Shown here piece by piece: positions 49,332 to 63,890 of a stretch of DNA of 64,000 bases. Source of the DNA: Oasisia sp. SBJ-2009 (taxonomy: Eukaryota; Annelida; Polychaeta; Sabellida; Siboglinidae); assembly GCA_964017155.1 (NCBI GenBank), contig OZ024866.1:24770466-24834465 (forward strand). The letters run 5' to 3'. The position numbers and the translations under genes are program-made. The notes under the pieces were generated by a model, which worked only from the letters and a program-made list of their open reading frames with translations, was not told the origin of the DNA and searched no databases. Position 1 is the first letter of the stretch; each line of letters opens with the position of its first letter.

Positions 49332-50045
49332 AACCACTTGTTTCTTCGCCTCACAGTGGAGGAACTGAAGCACCCACTGAGACTTCTGTTCTATTCTACA
49401 CACCCTGTGCCAATCATTGGCACTGCCGTCTCTGAACACAGCAACACTCACTTTTATCACACCTATCTGTTATGTACAACAATATTCTAACTTAGGATGG
49501 AACTATCTATTACATACAACTATATTTATATCGGACAAACCTGTCGATTATATACAACAAGACTGAGGTCAGACATATATATTGCATACAAGAAAAGTCA
49601 GAGAACAAAAAATAACAGAATAAGTAGTCATCACATAATGAATTCGTACTGTGCTGCTCGCTCTATCATCACATGACATTGTCACATATTCTACTGTCTC
49701 ATTACTGTCACATGATGTACTCACACTGGACTATACTCATTGTCACGTTACTGTCACATGACATAATTGCATTATGCCTTTCTCGACTGTTATATGCCTT
49801 ACTTACATTGTGCAATATTCGACCGACTCGTGCTGTACTTACACTGTGCCGTACTCGAATGTCATATGCCATACTTACATAGTGCCATATGTTACGGTCA
49901 CAAGGAATAATTACATTGTGCTATACTCTACAGTCACATGATGACTTACATTGTGCCTTACTCTACTCTCTCATGCTATACTTACATTGTGTCATATGCT
50001 ATTGTCACACGCTGTACTTACATTGTGCCATACTCTACTGATACA
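49332..50045. repeat. Second copy of post-satellite segment with full 36-bp minisatellite, unit B
   Basis: The segment 49332-49903 repeats 48371-48944 with few differences. The 36-bp minisatellite (about 49679-50045) then continues with further monomers as in A, here with one monomer more near its end (GTGCCATACTCTACTGATAC). Confidence 0.88.
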
Positions 50046-51456
<1,411 letters not shown>

Positions 51457-51891
51457 GTCACACATTTTCCCATCTCTATGGATGTAGACCCATCAAAACA
51501 TTTCTATGAACATTCGTTCATTAAAATGTACCGACACACCGTCTGGCGCATGGCCTATAACTTGTACGATTCCCAACACTCTGTTACAATAGTTGATCAT
51601 GCTTAATGTTTATTTTAGCTATTTATAATTTGTTTATTTTCATATACATTTTAGCTTAGTATTGATCTCTACATATATACATTTAATCCTGTCTGTTCAC
51701 AGCAAACCGCCCTGACACTCCGTCAGGTTTGCAACAAATAAAAGTAGCACAGGGTTGTGGGTGAACTTGTAAAGACTTGCATTGTTTTAATGTCATGCAA
51801 ATGTTATACCACACATAGTAAACATATATTCAAACAACAGCCACATAGCAATGCAAACTCCCAGAACACACCCAAACCCTGGTAGAGTGTA
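51457..51891. other. Unit C start, 3' flank of DIRS fossil
   Basis: Duplicate of 9511-9945 and 33454-33878. Landmark CCCATCTCTATGGATGTAG at 51469. No gene. Confidence 0.8.
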
Positions 51892-52117
51892 CTACTGTAT
51901 ATATTTCCCTAGAGTTATTGCAAGATGCTTCCGCATATCCCAGGAGGGGTTTATGTAAATCTCGTAGGCATTACTAGCCCAGGGACCCTGTGCCTTAATG
52001 ACCTCTGATAGAAGCCCACATTCCAAGGCAAACGATGCTCTCCCTCGTCTAAAACTATGCCCTGAATAACCCGAGGGCTTTAAATTTAAGTTTCCCAAGT
52101 ATTATGCAGCTTATCCT

Positions 52118-52126
52118 GGAAGACCT
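52118..52126. repeat. Target-site duplication, left
   Basis: GGAAGACCT precedes the foldback element and recurs directly after it at 53320-53328. Units A and B have a single GGAAGACCT at this site, so this is a true 9-bp duplication made on insertion. Confidence 0.9.
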
Positions 52127-53319
52127 TAGTCTCGCTTAACCGACTGTCGGTCGGCTGCGGAACTACGCCGAGAAGACAGTCTGGCTACATTAACGGCTTT
52201 TGTTTGGGTAGCAGCCGTGATCTATAAAATGCTGTCACCTCACGGACACTGCCGTAATATATATTTTTTATAAACAACTGCAAATTTGTATTTCTATTTA
52301 TTTTGTGTTAATATAAGTTTAATTTTGAATAGTTTTTATAATACAGCATTATTTGATCAAAAGGTTTCCTTATTTAATTTGTATGCTATCCGTGTCGGGC
52401 TAGACAATGCTGCCACCTCACGGATACTGGTTAATCCTGCCGTAATTCTTATTTTATAAACAACGGTAAATTTGAATTTTTACTTACTTTTGTGTTCAAT
52501 GGTGAATACTTTTCATATGATATTATTATCTTGTAAAACTATATCGTTATTTAAATTTTTATTTCTTAGTTGGCCTGAGAGCCAATCAGCGTCTCTACCC
52601 TAATCTGGGGTAAGTCTGCCCGGATGTAGAAACTTAAGCCCATATATAGCCTCGGTTACCCAGACTCCGTGAGGTGGCAGCACTTTTAAGCCCCCTCAAC
52701 TACGCCTGGGACAGTATATATGCTTAAGTTTCTACATCCGGGCAGCCTTACCCCAGAATAGGGTAGAGACGCTGATTGGCTCTCAGGCCAACTATGAAAT
52801 AAAAATTTAAATAACGATATAGTTTTACAAGATAATAATATCATTTGAAAAGTATTCACCATTGAACTTATATTAACACAACAGTAAGTAAAAATTCAAA
52901 TTTACCGTTGTTTATCAAATAAGAATTACGGCAGGATTAACCAGTATCCGTGAGGTGGCAGCATTGTCTAGCCCGACACGGATAGCATACAAATTAAATA
53001 AGGAAACCTTTTGATCAAATAATGCTGTATTATAAAAACTATTAAAAATTAAACTTATATTAACCCAAAATAAATAGAAATACAAATTTGCAGTTGTTTA
53101 TAAAAAAAAATACTACGGCAGTGTCCGTGAGGTGGCAGCATTTTATAGATCACGCGGATACCAAACAAAAGCCGGCAAATGTCACCAGACTGTCTTCTCG
53201 GCGTAGTTCCGCAGCCGACCGACAGTCGGTTAAGCGAGACTAGCCCATATACTGTCCCAGGCGGAGTTGAGGGGGCTTAAAAGTGCTGCCACCTCACGGA
53301 GTCTGGGTAACCGAGGCTA
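52127..53319. mobile_element. Foldback DNA transposon-like element, 1193 bp, nested L-S-L'-S' structure
   Basis: No coding capacity. The left arm L (52127 to about 52646) is inverted as L' (about 52715-53242), so most of the element can fold into a stem of roughly 510 bp. Between the arms is S (about 52647-52720), and an inverted, nearly identical copy S' (53243-53319) forms the right end outside L'. The two termini read TAGTCTCGCTTAACC (left) and, on the opposite strand, TAGCCTCGGTTACCC (right, S'). The internal S starts with that same second sequence. The 9-bp target duplication suggests a MULE-like or other cut-and-paste transposase acting in trans. Superfamily not assigned. It is absent from the same site in A and B, so insertion followed duplication of the unit. 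Confidence 0.88.
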
Positions 53320-53328
53320 GGAAGACCT
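53320..53328. repeat. Target-site duplication, right
   Basis: GGAAGACCT, a direct repeat of 52118-52126, followed by GCATTGTCAAAG as in the empty sites of A and B. Confidence 0.9.
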
Positions 53329-54272
53329 GCATTGTCAAAGGGAGCCAGCCAGTGCGCGTGGGGTATGTGAAAAGTGGGGCTGATGGCGGAGCGTTATACA
53401 GCCTTAAGGCGAGGATAAGCGTCTGTGCAGGGCACAGGGGGGAGCCTGGGATGCGAGGAAGGGGGATGTGCAGTACGCGCTGCCGGTACTGGATAGTCTT
53501 CGACCACCGCACAGCTAAGCTTACTCCGTCCTCAGAAAAGGTAGCATCCCCCCGACATAAATGTAAATTTGAGTCAAAGGATGTAATGCTTCTAACCAAA
53601 AGGTTAGGTTTCCGAAAAAAGGAGAAACACGCTACTAAGCATGCTGCCCAAAAGGTCACTTCTAGTGTCAAGGTGAAGTCTATCAGCTTAAATAACTGAC
53701 GAAGGATAGCTGGTGTTATGGGCAGCTTTTGTTTATGTGAAACACCTAATACTCTTTTCGTACCTTTAAGCAAAATGTCTATGTACCAAGAGCCCTGAAA
53801 GGGGTTGGTATGACCTGCCTCTAGATGCATTATACGAACCACGTTTATGTATTGCTTAATTGAAGTGTAAGCCAATTTTTAGACAAAAATGCTATATATC
53901 GACAAGCGTTTTCCTGTGGCAGAGGTACTGGGTTAATGTCCCCGAATACACAGAAGTGCTGATACAGCTTACGTTGCGAAGCATATGTAAGACGCGTAAT
54001 AGGTGCAAAGACCTGTTCTTGCAGCCAACGGACTTTGTCATCTAGTGAGTCCAGGAACCCAGGACCTGTCCACAATATATAGAAACCCATTATAGGACAT
54101 GTGCCATGATAACGGCGACAGTGCTAACAATACATTCAGATACTGCCTAGCATTGGGTTCATGTAGCCGAGAAATTCTATCTGCTAAGACATTGTCTTCC
54201 CCCGGAACATGGACCGCTTTCAAGCGGAAGTTAAATATAATAGCAATTCACACTACCCGTCTTGTCTTCCGA

Positions 54273-54933
54273 TATGAGTAAGGGCCGACAGCGAAAATGT
54301 AAACATCGCCGCAATTTTCTTTAATAATACCCCGCAATTGTTACCCTTCCTCGCCATTCCGATTTCGCGTCGTGAAGACGCTTCGGCTCAGTCCACACAA
54401 TTTCAAGTGAAAGTTACTTGTAAATTGTATGTATGTAGTTCACTTCTTATATAGCCATCCCTTCAGCAAACCCAAAGTAACCTTGTAAGGCAGATTGCAT
54501 CTGATGAGGGGAACCATCGATAACTGCCCGTTTCAAGGCAAACTGGCCCCTACTACATACGTTGTCAACATCCGAGACATCTAACATTGCAACAATACCG
54601 TCTATGTGATGTTTTGCCAAGAACGACGAGTGTGTATGTTAGGCCTTCTTAATTAGCTTTTGACTTGTTAAAGATTGCAGTTGTTGATTTGCGATTGGCT
54701 GAAGAGGTGAAGATTCGTCATCCAACCCTGGTCATTGCCCACGTTAGCCGGGTGGCCGCTGGTGAGAGGAGTTTGTATTAAACAATGCTATTGCAATGAA
54801 AATGTGGCCGTATAATCCGGGTGGCCGGTGGCGAAGGGGCCGTATAAGAAGGCGACTACTGTATATGCGTCAAGTTGCAGAGTGTATAAAATAACTGCAA
54901 AGTTCAATATGTATACATCGCGCTGTGTATTCG

Positions 54934-54996
<63 letters not shown>

Positions 54997-54997
54997 G

Positions 54998-55050
<53 letters not shown>

Positions 55051-55055
55051 ATGTA

Positions 55056-55102
<47 letters not shown>

Positions 55103-55945
55103 CATGGTTATATCAGCGTTCGGCGTGTTTGTAAACACGATCCTGTTGCCCGATGATATTCCCTGGGTCAGCACTTCGAGGTGTGAATAGGTGCGGCCGG
55201 CCGAAACTAGCTGTCGCTCCCGTACCTATTGCGTAATTTTGTACCGGGCGACGTTCGTGGGACGTGGCAGCGACTGGCTGTCCGAGCACGCGTGGCTGTC
55301 CGTCGAACGATTATGGGATATGGCGAATATGTTGCGCCCAGCAAGTCAAACTAAAAAGAATCGCATTGAACATGTTCTCAGCTGAGAAAGAAATGATCTT
55401 ACTAATAACATTGAAAGTCGTCAAAATGGCATTGGTTGAAGGCTTGTCTCTTCAACTAGATTACCCGGACGTGAACCAGCACCATGACATTTAAGGTGGG
55501 TAAAGACTGAATAGAACTAGATGCTCTTTGAGGTGTATACCCAACCAATACACTGCTAAGAAGGTCCACCTTGCGTTATGCTCTGAATTAATTGCAAAAC
55601 TTTTTTTGACAAATACAGATTCTATTTTAGTTCTAAGATCTATTAAGACCTCCGTCCGCAAATGTGTTTAATAGTGATTTTCTTTTCAAAGAGTCGGGTT
55701 TACTGTTCCAAAGATATGGAAATGCCAATTTGTAACCACCTTGTTTGGTACTGAGTTAAGACTCCCTATGTGCCAAATGGAACTGCACAGCACAGATTGC
55801 ATGGTGATACTTTCCCCCTAAATGATAATTCCATCCTGCTATATAGTTCACAATGTTTTTGAAATTATAAATAAATTTCCCCGGTCTTTTTATCGGCTTC
55901 TTTTGTACCTGTATAAACGCCGTATTTTTTTGGGGAAATCACTAG
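54273..55945. other. Unit C segment with (TA)n
   Basis: Duplicate of 11129-12904. The TA tract at 54934-55097 is the shortest of the three. Short + frames at 55191-55385 and 55264-55494 match A. No gene recognised. Confidence 0.7.
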
Positions 55946-56226
55946 TTCATTTTTTATCATCAGGTTCAACTAAGAGGACCCGGGTTGGAATCCTGTGCTG
56001 CGGTGTTAAAACCTTGGGCAATTTATTTCATTCTACATTGCTCACGTTCACTCAGCTGTATACATGAATACCTGGCAATAGACAAGTGATTGATATGTGT
56101 GTGAGTAGCCTTCGCGCATTATTTGCAGCATATGTCTGCATGCTTCCCAGATATGTGTCAGTGTCTGATTGAATAGGACTGCCAGGCAAGTAAAGTGTAA
56201 AGCGCTTTGAGAAGTCCTTGTCTAAA
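55946..56226 (+). mobile_element. tRNA-derived SINE fragment, unit C
   Basis: Duplicate of 12905-13185. B-box-like GGTTGGAATCC at 55983-55993 and tail AAAGCGCTTTGAG at about 56201-56213. Confidence 0.65.
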
Positions 56227-56739
56227 TTCCAGCTGTTCTTCTCCGATTTACATTTACGATTTATTGCTCTTATTCTGCAATCCAGATTCTTTCCAGCGAC
56301 TTCAACTTATGGCTTAGCAACGTAGTGCCTCAATGTTTTCCCGGATCATGCACATCTGCCTTTCTTTTCTATTTTCGGACACTTAGCCCCGTTCTTTATT
56401 ACTCTGTGAACTTCCCGTCTCTCTTGCAGGTGTTCAGTAATTTGTTTGGTCAATCATCTTCCAACTCGCTCAGCCACCGGCACCGCCAGCATCTCTACTC
56501 GCACTTCACCAATGCCTGTTTATCTTTCCAAACAAGCCTACACGAAAAAACCGTACGAATTGCCCGGCTGTGACAGGTTTCACAAAGCTTACATTACTTT
56601 CCACCACTGTGTGTGTGTGTGTGTGTGTGTGCGTGTGCTTGTGCGTGTGCGTGTGCGTGTGTGTGTGCGTGCACGTTCGCGTGTGCACGGATGTCCGGGG
56701 ATGAGGGTGTGTGTATGTGAGCTTGTGTGCGCGCGCGTA

Positions 56740-56835
<96 letters not shown>

Positions 56836-56934
56836 GAATACCATTATAAAGAAGTGCATTAGTGATTTGGCTCAGCAGCACCTCGACTGTAAATAGAATT
56901 ACCTGTGAACATTCTTGCATCCGGGACATTATGT
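56227..56934. other. Unit C segment with (GT)n
   Basis: Duplicate of 13186-13914. It has a short deletion near 56447-56455 (AATCAATCATC region) relative to A. GT/GTGC repeats at 56609-56833. No gene. Confidence 0.8.
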
Positions 56935-57135
56935 ATGTTTAGAAAGTATTTAAAACATATCTTTTTATTAGACATTTCAATTAATTCAAATTGTTTTGAA
57001 ATGACGGACATTGCATTAGAATTTCTTTTTAGTGTCATACACGTTTTAATCAGTGTTTATGTTTTAGATTAATTTATAGATTTATATAAATATATATTTA
57101 CGTACACAGTTTTAGTAAAGGTTTTAATTTTAATT

Positions 57136-57185
<50 letters not shown>

Positions 57186-57424
57186 CATACCAAGTTTTAG
57201 TACTATGCATCTTAAAAGCAGTGTTTAATTTATTTAAAAATAATTTATATAATTTACATACAAAGGGGTTTACTAGTACATCTTAAAACCAAAACATTTC
57301 ATGACTTATATTAATTTATATCATTTACATTTCGATTTATTAATATACACTCAGTATATTTCTTGTGCAGCGCATCGATCCGCTATGCGGGAATTAGCGC
57401 TATATAAAACCGTTATTATTATTT
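56935..57424 (+). mobile_element. L2/CR1-like LINE 3' end, unit C
   Basis: Duplicate of 13915-14452, with the box TTAGCGCTATATAAAAC and only about three ATT units (57412-57424), against five or more in A and B. TA tract at 57137-57180. Confidence 0.5.
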
Positions 57425-60400
57425 AAAACGTCCAGTGTCCATTTTTTAGCAAATAGATGAATGAAATGCAGAAATGAGTAGCGCTGCCATCCTTTTTCGT
57501 TCTGATGCACAATGTGTCAGAGTGAACAAGTTTGTGAGGTTGTCTCACTTTATCTGTCTCCCTTCTGATTCACCTCTCGCCATCCCTTCCTTTAAAAATA
57601 CTCAACATTTTCTCCCTTCCTCCCTGCTTGGCGACCCCTCGCCCTCTCCTTCTCCCACTCCCTCACTTTCTTTATCCTCTACTGTTTCCCTTCTCACTGT
57701 CCCTCTACACCCCTCTTCCTCCATACGTTCATCCACCAATCCTTTTTCAATCCTCCTGTCATTCTAATTTAAGCCGCAATTCGGTACGGTCATGGATAAT
57801 TGCACATTTGACAACAAGAACGAAGTTACTTGTGCTATTCAAGGCGTGTGTAATACCTGTCATGTTTCATTGTCAGTTTAACACAGACAATGCAATGCTT
57901 CACTGCCGTGGACATTCTTAGACTGACGTGCGGCCTCCGACAATGGTATGCTCTTAGTCCCGCGCAAGAACGCATTGATTGACAACGTATAATTAGCAGA
58001 CTCTTTCGCGTTGAACATGACAGCTGCTACAAACAAATGACTTAAGCGTTCGCTCGAAAGCATGGATTTGTCGAAAGGCAGTTGTAATCGAAATGCAGTT
58101 CTCCCGGTTTTCAGTACAAGACCAACTTCGCGTGTTTATGGATGTTTCGTGTGCGGTCGGGTGCAGCGTATTGCATGCTATTCGGCAAACAATACACATT
58201 TGACGCTCTACGTGGTTTGACAGTTGGACTCGAATGAGCTGCACATATTGCAGTGTGGCAGTCATCAGACATTGGGATATACAACTAGACGCCAAAAAAG
58301 AGAGCGACGATTGCTACAGACAGTTGCTTTAAGGTAGGCTATGTGTGTAATGTTGTTGTGTTATTTAGAACGGCAACTGCAACTGGTGGTAGTACACTAC
58401 ATATATTGCCATGAGGTACAGTGTCGACATTATGTATTGCTAACTTGCATAGTCAAACCTGCAAGGCATTATCATCATTATGCATAACTGTTAGCGTCGT
58501 TCTACTGTGAATATAATTGCACAGATAATCCATTTCTCATTAATCAAAACATTATTTGGCAACATATTTGATATGTAATGAATGGATCCACTTGCTTATT
58601 TTCGTCGATATAAATGTTAGGTAAGCATTGTATTTATTAATACAATAAAATAGCAAATAACAAATGTTTTAATCCACCTCGATTTATTATCTTAAATTAT
58701 GAATTCTCGTATATCAATGCGAGTTATATTATTCAGTGTAGGATGCACTGCATTATGTATCTGCGTTTAGAAATAATGTCTTGTTTAATTTTATGACGGA
58801 AAAACGACGGCGATGTGTGCGCCATATTGTTGCCAAACTTCCGCTTCCGAACCATAAATCTGCATAAGTCAACATTAATAATTATAGTTATGTATGTTAA
58901 CATGTTTGATGTATCATGTGATAGAGCATGACATATAAGCGATATTTTAATGTAATGTTACAACATAAATAACATCAGATATATCAGCTTACGTGTCTTT
59001 CAAGTTGACACCAGAATTTCACCAGATAAGGCTCGACATGGGTTTATAAGCAAATAAAATGGCTACCTCCATTGCAACTGAGTGTTTCCGACCGCACGTG
59101 GCGGAAGGGGTTACCAGTGACGCTCATCCTATGGAGGTCACAACCTGTCTGGCGAACAGGGGTTTGGGCCAGGTAATTTCCTCCCATAGGAACACTCCCG
59201 GCGGAAGTCGGTCAGTTGTGAGGGAGTAAGGATTGTGACCAACCGTGCCAGGGAACGTTATGAGTAGCAACCGATGAGGTATCTCTGGCCGTACTAGTTA
59301 CATTAGATTGTACTACAGGCTATGTACACAGTGTCTACCACTTCCTCATTCCCTCTTTTTTCATTTTCAAAGTTTTTCTTTAAAACAGTAAATGTGTGAC
59401 ATTGACATTGACTGTTATTTTTAAGGTATTAAGAAAAATATTAATTTAACTAAATTCAAGGCTTTTACGTTTAACTTTAAAACACATTTTGTTTTGTTTT
59501 AATCGTACACAACATCTCAGCTTCACTTTTTTTGCACGTACGGAAAACTATATTATTAAAAGTTACACAAATGCTGGAACTATTTTAAATTGTGAAAGAG
59601 TTAATAGCATGCATTAAATCATAACTATTTTACTCGTAGTAAATAGCTCAGATGCAATCATTTTTACTATTTAAATATACTGCTACGTCTTTAATCTTCA
59701 ATAACTAAATAAATGCAACTATATGTTAACAATAATACGTTCAATGTATGTATAAATAACTGCGATCATTCAATGTTAAGATATTGTTAACATTTGTTTG
59801 CGTTTATTTATACATGTATATGTTATGTACTATAACCTTTGGTTATACTCTTTTCCAAGAGATATTCATTCATGTTAAATTAATATTTTTCTTAATACGT
59901 AAGAAACATAGTAAATAGAAATACAACTACTCAATCAGTATAATCGCGTACATACATCACCACACTTTCATACATGTACACAACACGTGATAAAGTACCT
60001 GCATCAATAAAACAACTATTAAAAAATTATGACATTATCGAGCATATATTGAACTTACACATTTTCCTTTTTATTATATAAAACATAGGATTGTGCATAC
60101 ATTCATAATTATTAGACACACATAAACAAATAGGCTGCACATACACACGCTCCCACACCTAATGAAAATTTATTGAAGATAACGATCTTGAGAATATGTT
60201 GGATATTGTTAGACGATGCAACATTTTCTGGTTTAATAACCGTCACTAAACATTCATGCTTGTAGGACGCAATTATACTCGTTTTATAATTTTTCTGGCA
60301 AAACATCTTTGAAATTGGCTGTTGGGCAACTTTAGTGCCGCGATATGAAGTGCTCAAAACCACAATTAGCAGTCCTGTCCAGAAAAATCAGTTTGTGCAT

Positions 60401-60713
60401 GCTTTTACAGATCGTGTACTGTTAATTATGTATCCATCAGACCATGTATTTTCATTTTCTAACAATATAGTTGTGAATGGTTGCAGTTAAAATACTGTGT
60501 TTTAACGCAAAAGCACTGTCAAATGTTTCTCTAAACCAATTTGTTCACTTGCAGAGTTTAGGGTAATATCGGTTCAGTGTTGTGTGTGGCAGGTTCATAC
60601 CCTGCTGGTGTTCCTTATGCAAACACTACATGTTGTGTGCACACACATTGATTCCATTTTATACGTTTAGCTGGTTTTGTGATATTTTTGAAATGCATTA
60701 AACTACTTATATC

Positions 60714-60760
<47 letters not shown>

Positions 60761-61201
60761 GTGTATATATATATGTATATATATATATGTATAATATATA
60801 TATATATAATATACATGTACATCAGCAGGAATATGAATTCTTTCTTCATAGATGTCATGCATCTTGGTTGCCAAACAAAGAGGAATTAATATCCAACTCA
60901 CACAAATAAAACATAAGACCTACAAGTGGGCTGTACAAGAAGGCAGATAGCATGTTTCTCGCTAGCAGCATCATACTGCTCAGTTCTATCAGGACATCAA
61001 GTTAAGTACAACAATTAGAACTCTTGTTGAGGTTAGCATACCATATGCTGAAGACTGGAAAAATTGAGACTTCTATCTATCTTATCATGACTAGTTGGGT
61101 GCACATAAAACAGATAGGGAGAGAGAGAGACAGAGAGAGGTGGTGTCCGCAACAAAAGTGAGTAAATTGTATGAGCATGGCTGAAGAGAGAGAAAAACAA
61201 T

Positions 61202-61277
<76 letters not shown>

Positions 61278-61298
61278 CAGAGATGGGGTGGGTTGGGG
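57425..61298. other. Unit C AT-rich non-coding segment
   Basis: Duplicate of 14453-18332. TA tract at 60719-60812 and GA repeats at 61116-61282. Near 59525 a 19-bp deletion relative to A removes the part after CAGCTTCAC. No gene recognised. Confidence 0.7.
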
Positions 61299-61779
61299 GC
61301 ACCAGTGAATGATGACTGAGATGATCCCTAATAGTCACCAGTCCATCAGAGAATTATGATTGAGATGGTCCCTAAGAGTCATCAGGGCACCAGTGAATGA
61401 TGACTGAGATGATCCCTAATAGTCACCAGTCCATCAGAGAATTATGATTGAGATGGTCCCTAAGAGTCATCAGAGCACCAGTGAATGATGACTGAGATGG
61501 TCCCTAATAGTCACCAGTTCATCAGAGAATTATGATTGAGATGGTTCTTAAGAGAATCAGAGCATCAGAGAATGATGACTGAGACAGTCCCTATCATTCA
61601 CCAGTGCATCAGAGAATGTTGACCAACACAATCCCTAAGAATCATTAGCCCAGTACTAGAGAATGATGATCGAGATGGTCCCTAAGAGTTACTAGTGCAC
61701 CAGAGAATGACGAGACGGTCCCTATGTGTAATCTGTGTACCAGACAGTGAAATCATTGACATGGTCCCTAAGAGTGTCC
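61299..61779. repeat. 44-bp minisatellite with three 88-bp dimers, unit C
   Basis: Same length (481 bp) and same dimer number as B, and one dimer more than A. Confidence 0.93.
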
Positions 61780-63723
61780 AGGATACATTCAGTCCCTCAG
61801 ACAGGGGCGTCAGAATGAAATGATTGAGAGCTCCCAAATGTGCTCTCAAGGTATCAGTCACTTAAAGACGGAACCCATTCAAAGACTTCTAACAGTGTTT
61901 TCGCTCCAAGTTTTGTTCCCTTAACAGGGATCTAAAGTAACTATGCTATGTATATTATGACTTTGAGTAATTGTCTATAGAAAGTATCTCTAGAAATTTA
62001 ATATATAATCATATTGCACTGACTGGCACCATCCATTAATGAAAGAGAGGGAGGGAGAGGGGAGGGAGGGAGGGAGGGAGGGTGGGAGGGAGGGAGAGAG
62101 AGAGTGAGAGAGAGATATGGGGGTAGTGTATGTGCCTGAAGAGTGACGGTTAACGTAGCTGAAGATAGACAGAGAGAAGCCGTATCTGCAACTGAAGAGA
62201 GTAAAGTGTGTGTGTGTGGCTGAAGAGAGAAAGCAGGAGTGAGAGAAAGGGAGTGAGAATGAGATGGTGAACACATCTAAAGTAAAAGACGTTGTGAATG
62301 CGACAGTGATGGCACAGATTATAAATATCGATTTTAAAAACTTGGCTTAAACCATCTGCCGACAACTTCTGAAACCGTCCATATGCAAGAACGTGTAAGT
62401 ATGAATAGTTTTTTCAGTGCATATGTATGTTGCTTCGTGCTACTAAGGTTGTATCACACAGCAGTGTGGCACTATGGTATGCGTTTAATAATCCTTTTTC
62501 TATCTACAAGGTAACGTTTGCCTTTTATGAAATGTTTTGACAATTATATTTCAGTCAATTCGAATCTTTCTTACAATGGAGTGGAAATATTTGTGTAAAT
62601 AGCACGTAAACCTTCACAGCAGAGGTTAGAGAATAAATATAAACCAAACAGTAATATGTTACGGTTGATCTAATTTCTTAATTATTCTATGATACATATT
62701 AATAACAAATATGTATATAAATGAAACCATCATCATACATTCTTAAATTCCCTCCATCTTTATATATAACTGATCTGTGTATAATACTAACTTCACTACT
62801 CCTGCCAACGCTTCTAGCTGTCCAGATATGCATTGTTTATGGCATCTAGACTGCCTTGGGAATGGAACATAGCATTGATGTCGTACTTTTACACACAAAA
62901 ACCTATACTACTACAGTCACTATTCAACCACTGGCACATATACATATTGTGCACAGATGGGAAACAGTATGTAATAGGCACATTAGACGTCACACGGTGC
63001 ACACACATGGTATCAAGCAATTGATACACGTATTTTATACACTTATAAAAATGTACATTTTCTGAGTTAAGTTGCCAACGTTTTTCTGTAGTCACTTCAA
63101 CATGTCATCTTTATGCAACATAAAATATACACATGTAGGAACAGAGAGAGGGAGCAAGGGAGAATGAAAGATAGAGTGAGTGAGAGAGAGGGAGTGAGAC
63201 ACAATCCCTGAGAGCATATAACCAGCATCAATAGATAAGGAATAAAACATGTTGACTGCAAGTTAATATCTAATAATTCAGTTAACACGATCTGGATGGG
63301 CATATGAATTTTGTTATGATATTTGCACGGAAAAACAAGTTTTATTTGTTCACAAATTTATTTTCACCTAGATATCAGTATACATGTATACATGGATGTT
63401 GGATTGTTAACCATTAATACATAAACACATAGCAACCTGTTAATTTTATTATCTCATTCTATTGCAATAAACAATATAAAGAAAAAATATGCTCACAGGC
63501 GATACATAAAACACTGGACATAGTTTATCACCTTAAAATGTTATTGCTACCATCTTGTCACATCAACTACATTAAGTAATGAATGACCTGAGTCAGGTCA
63601 TATTTTGAAGGGTTGACATGGTAAGTCAATAAAACAAACGTATTGAAGTGTGCACACACAACTTGTAACCAGTCACAAACACTATTTCAGTAGACAGTTC
63701 AGCAGAATAAAGACATATCAACT
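61780..63723. other. Unit C non-coding segment
   Basis: Duplicate of 18726-20485. It has the 213-bp segment (62221-62433) that A lacks, and it keeps the 648 bp (62968-63615) that B lost. GGGA/GA tract at 62043-62117 and GA patch at 63140-63197. No gene recognised. Confidence 0.75.
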
Positions 63724-63890
63724 GAGGCAGAGGCAGAGGCAGAGGCAGAGGCAGAGGCAGAGGCAGAGGCAGAGGCAGAGGCAGAGACAGAGAAAGACAC
63801 AGAGGCAGAGGCAGAGGCAGAGGCAGAGGCAGAGGCAGAGGCAGAGACAGACACAGACACAGACACAGACACAGACACAGACAGAGAGAC
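63724..63890. repeat. (GGCAGA)n/(CACAGA)n array, unit C
   Basis: About 170 bp of GGCAGA and CACAGA hexamers replace everything that A has from about 20486 to 31260 and B from about 44038 to 48326. The motif is not a major one in the A or B blocks. Confidence 0.95.

Larger units (their letters stand above)
51892..54272 (-). pseudogene. DIRS-type retrotransposon fossil, unit C, split by an insertion
   Basis: Same element as in A and B. The - strand parts are 54272-53320 (RNase H end, recombinase N-terminal and core parts) and 52126-51892 (HSFRRG box and nucleophile Tyr segment). The foldback element at 52127-53319 lies between LTMQVF and the following DKLHNTWET. C shares the 4-bp deletion of B near 53870 but reads through the sites broken in A (nonsense) and B (HIPLPRIPG). 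It keeps the catalytic His, but the next Gly is changed (FRRGRASF). Apart from the 4-bp deletion, C has the least damaged recombinase core before the insertion. Confidence 0.85.
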
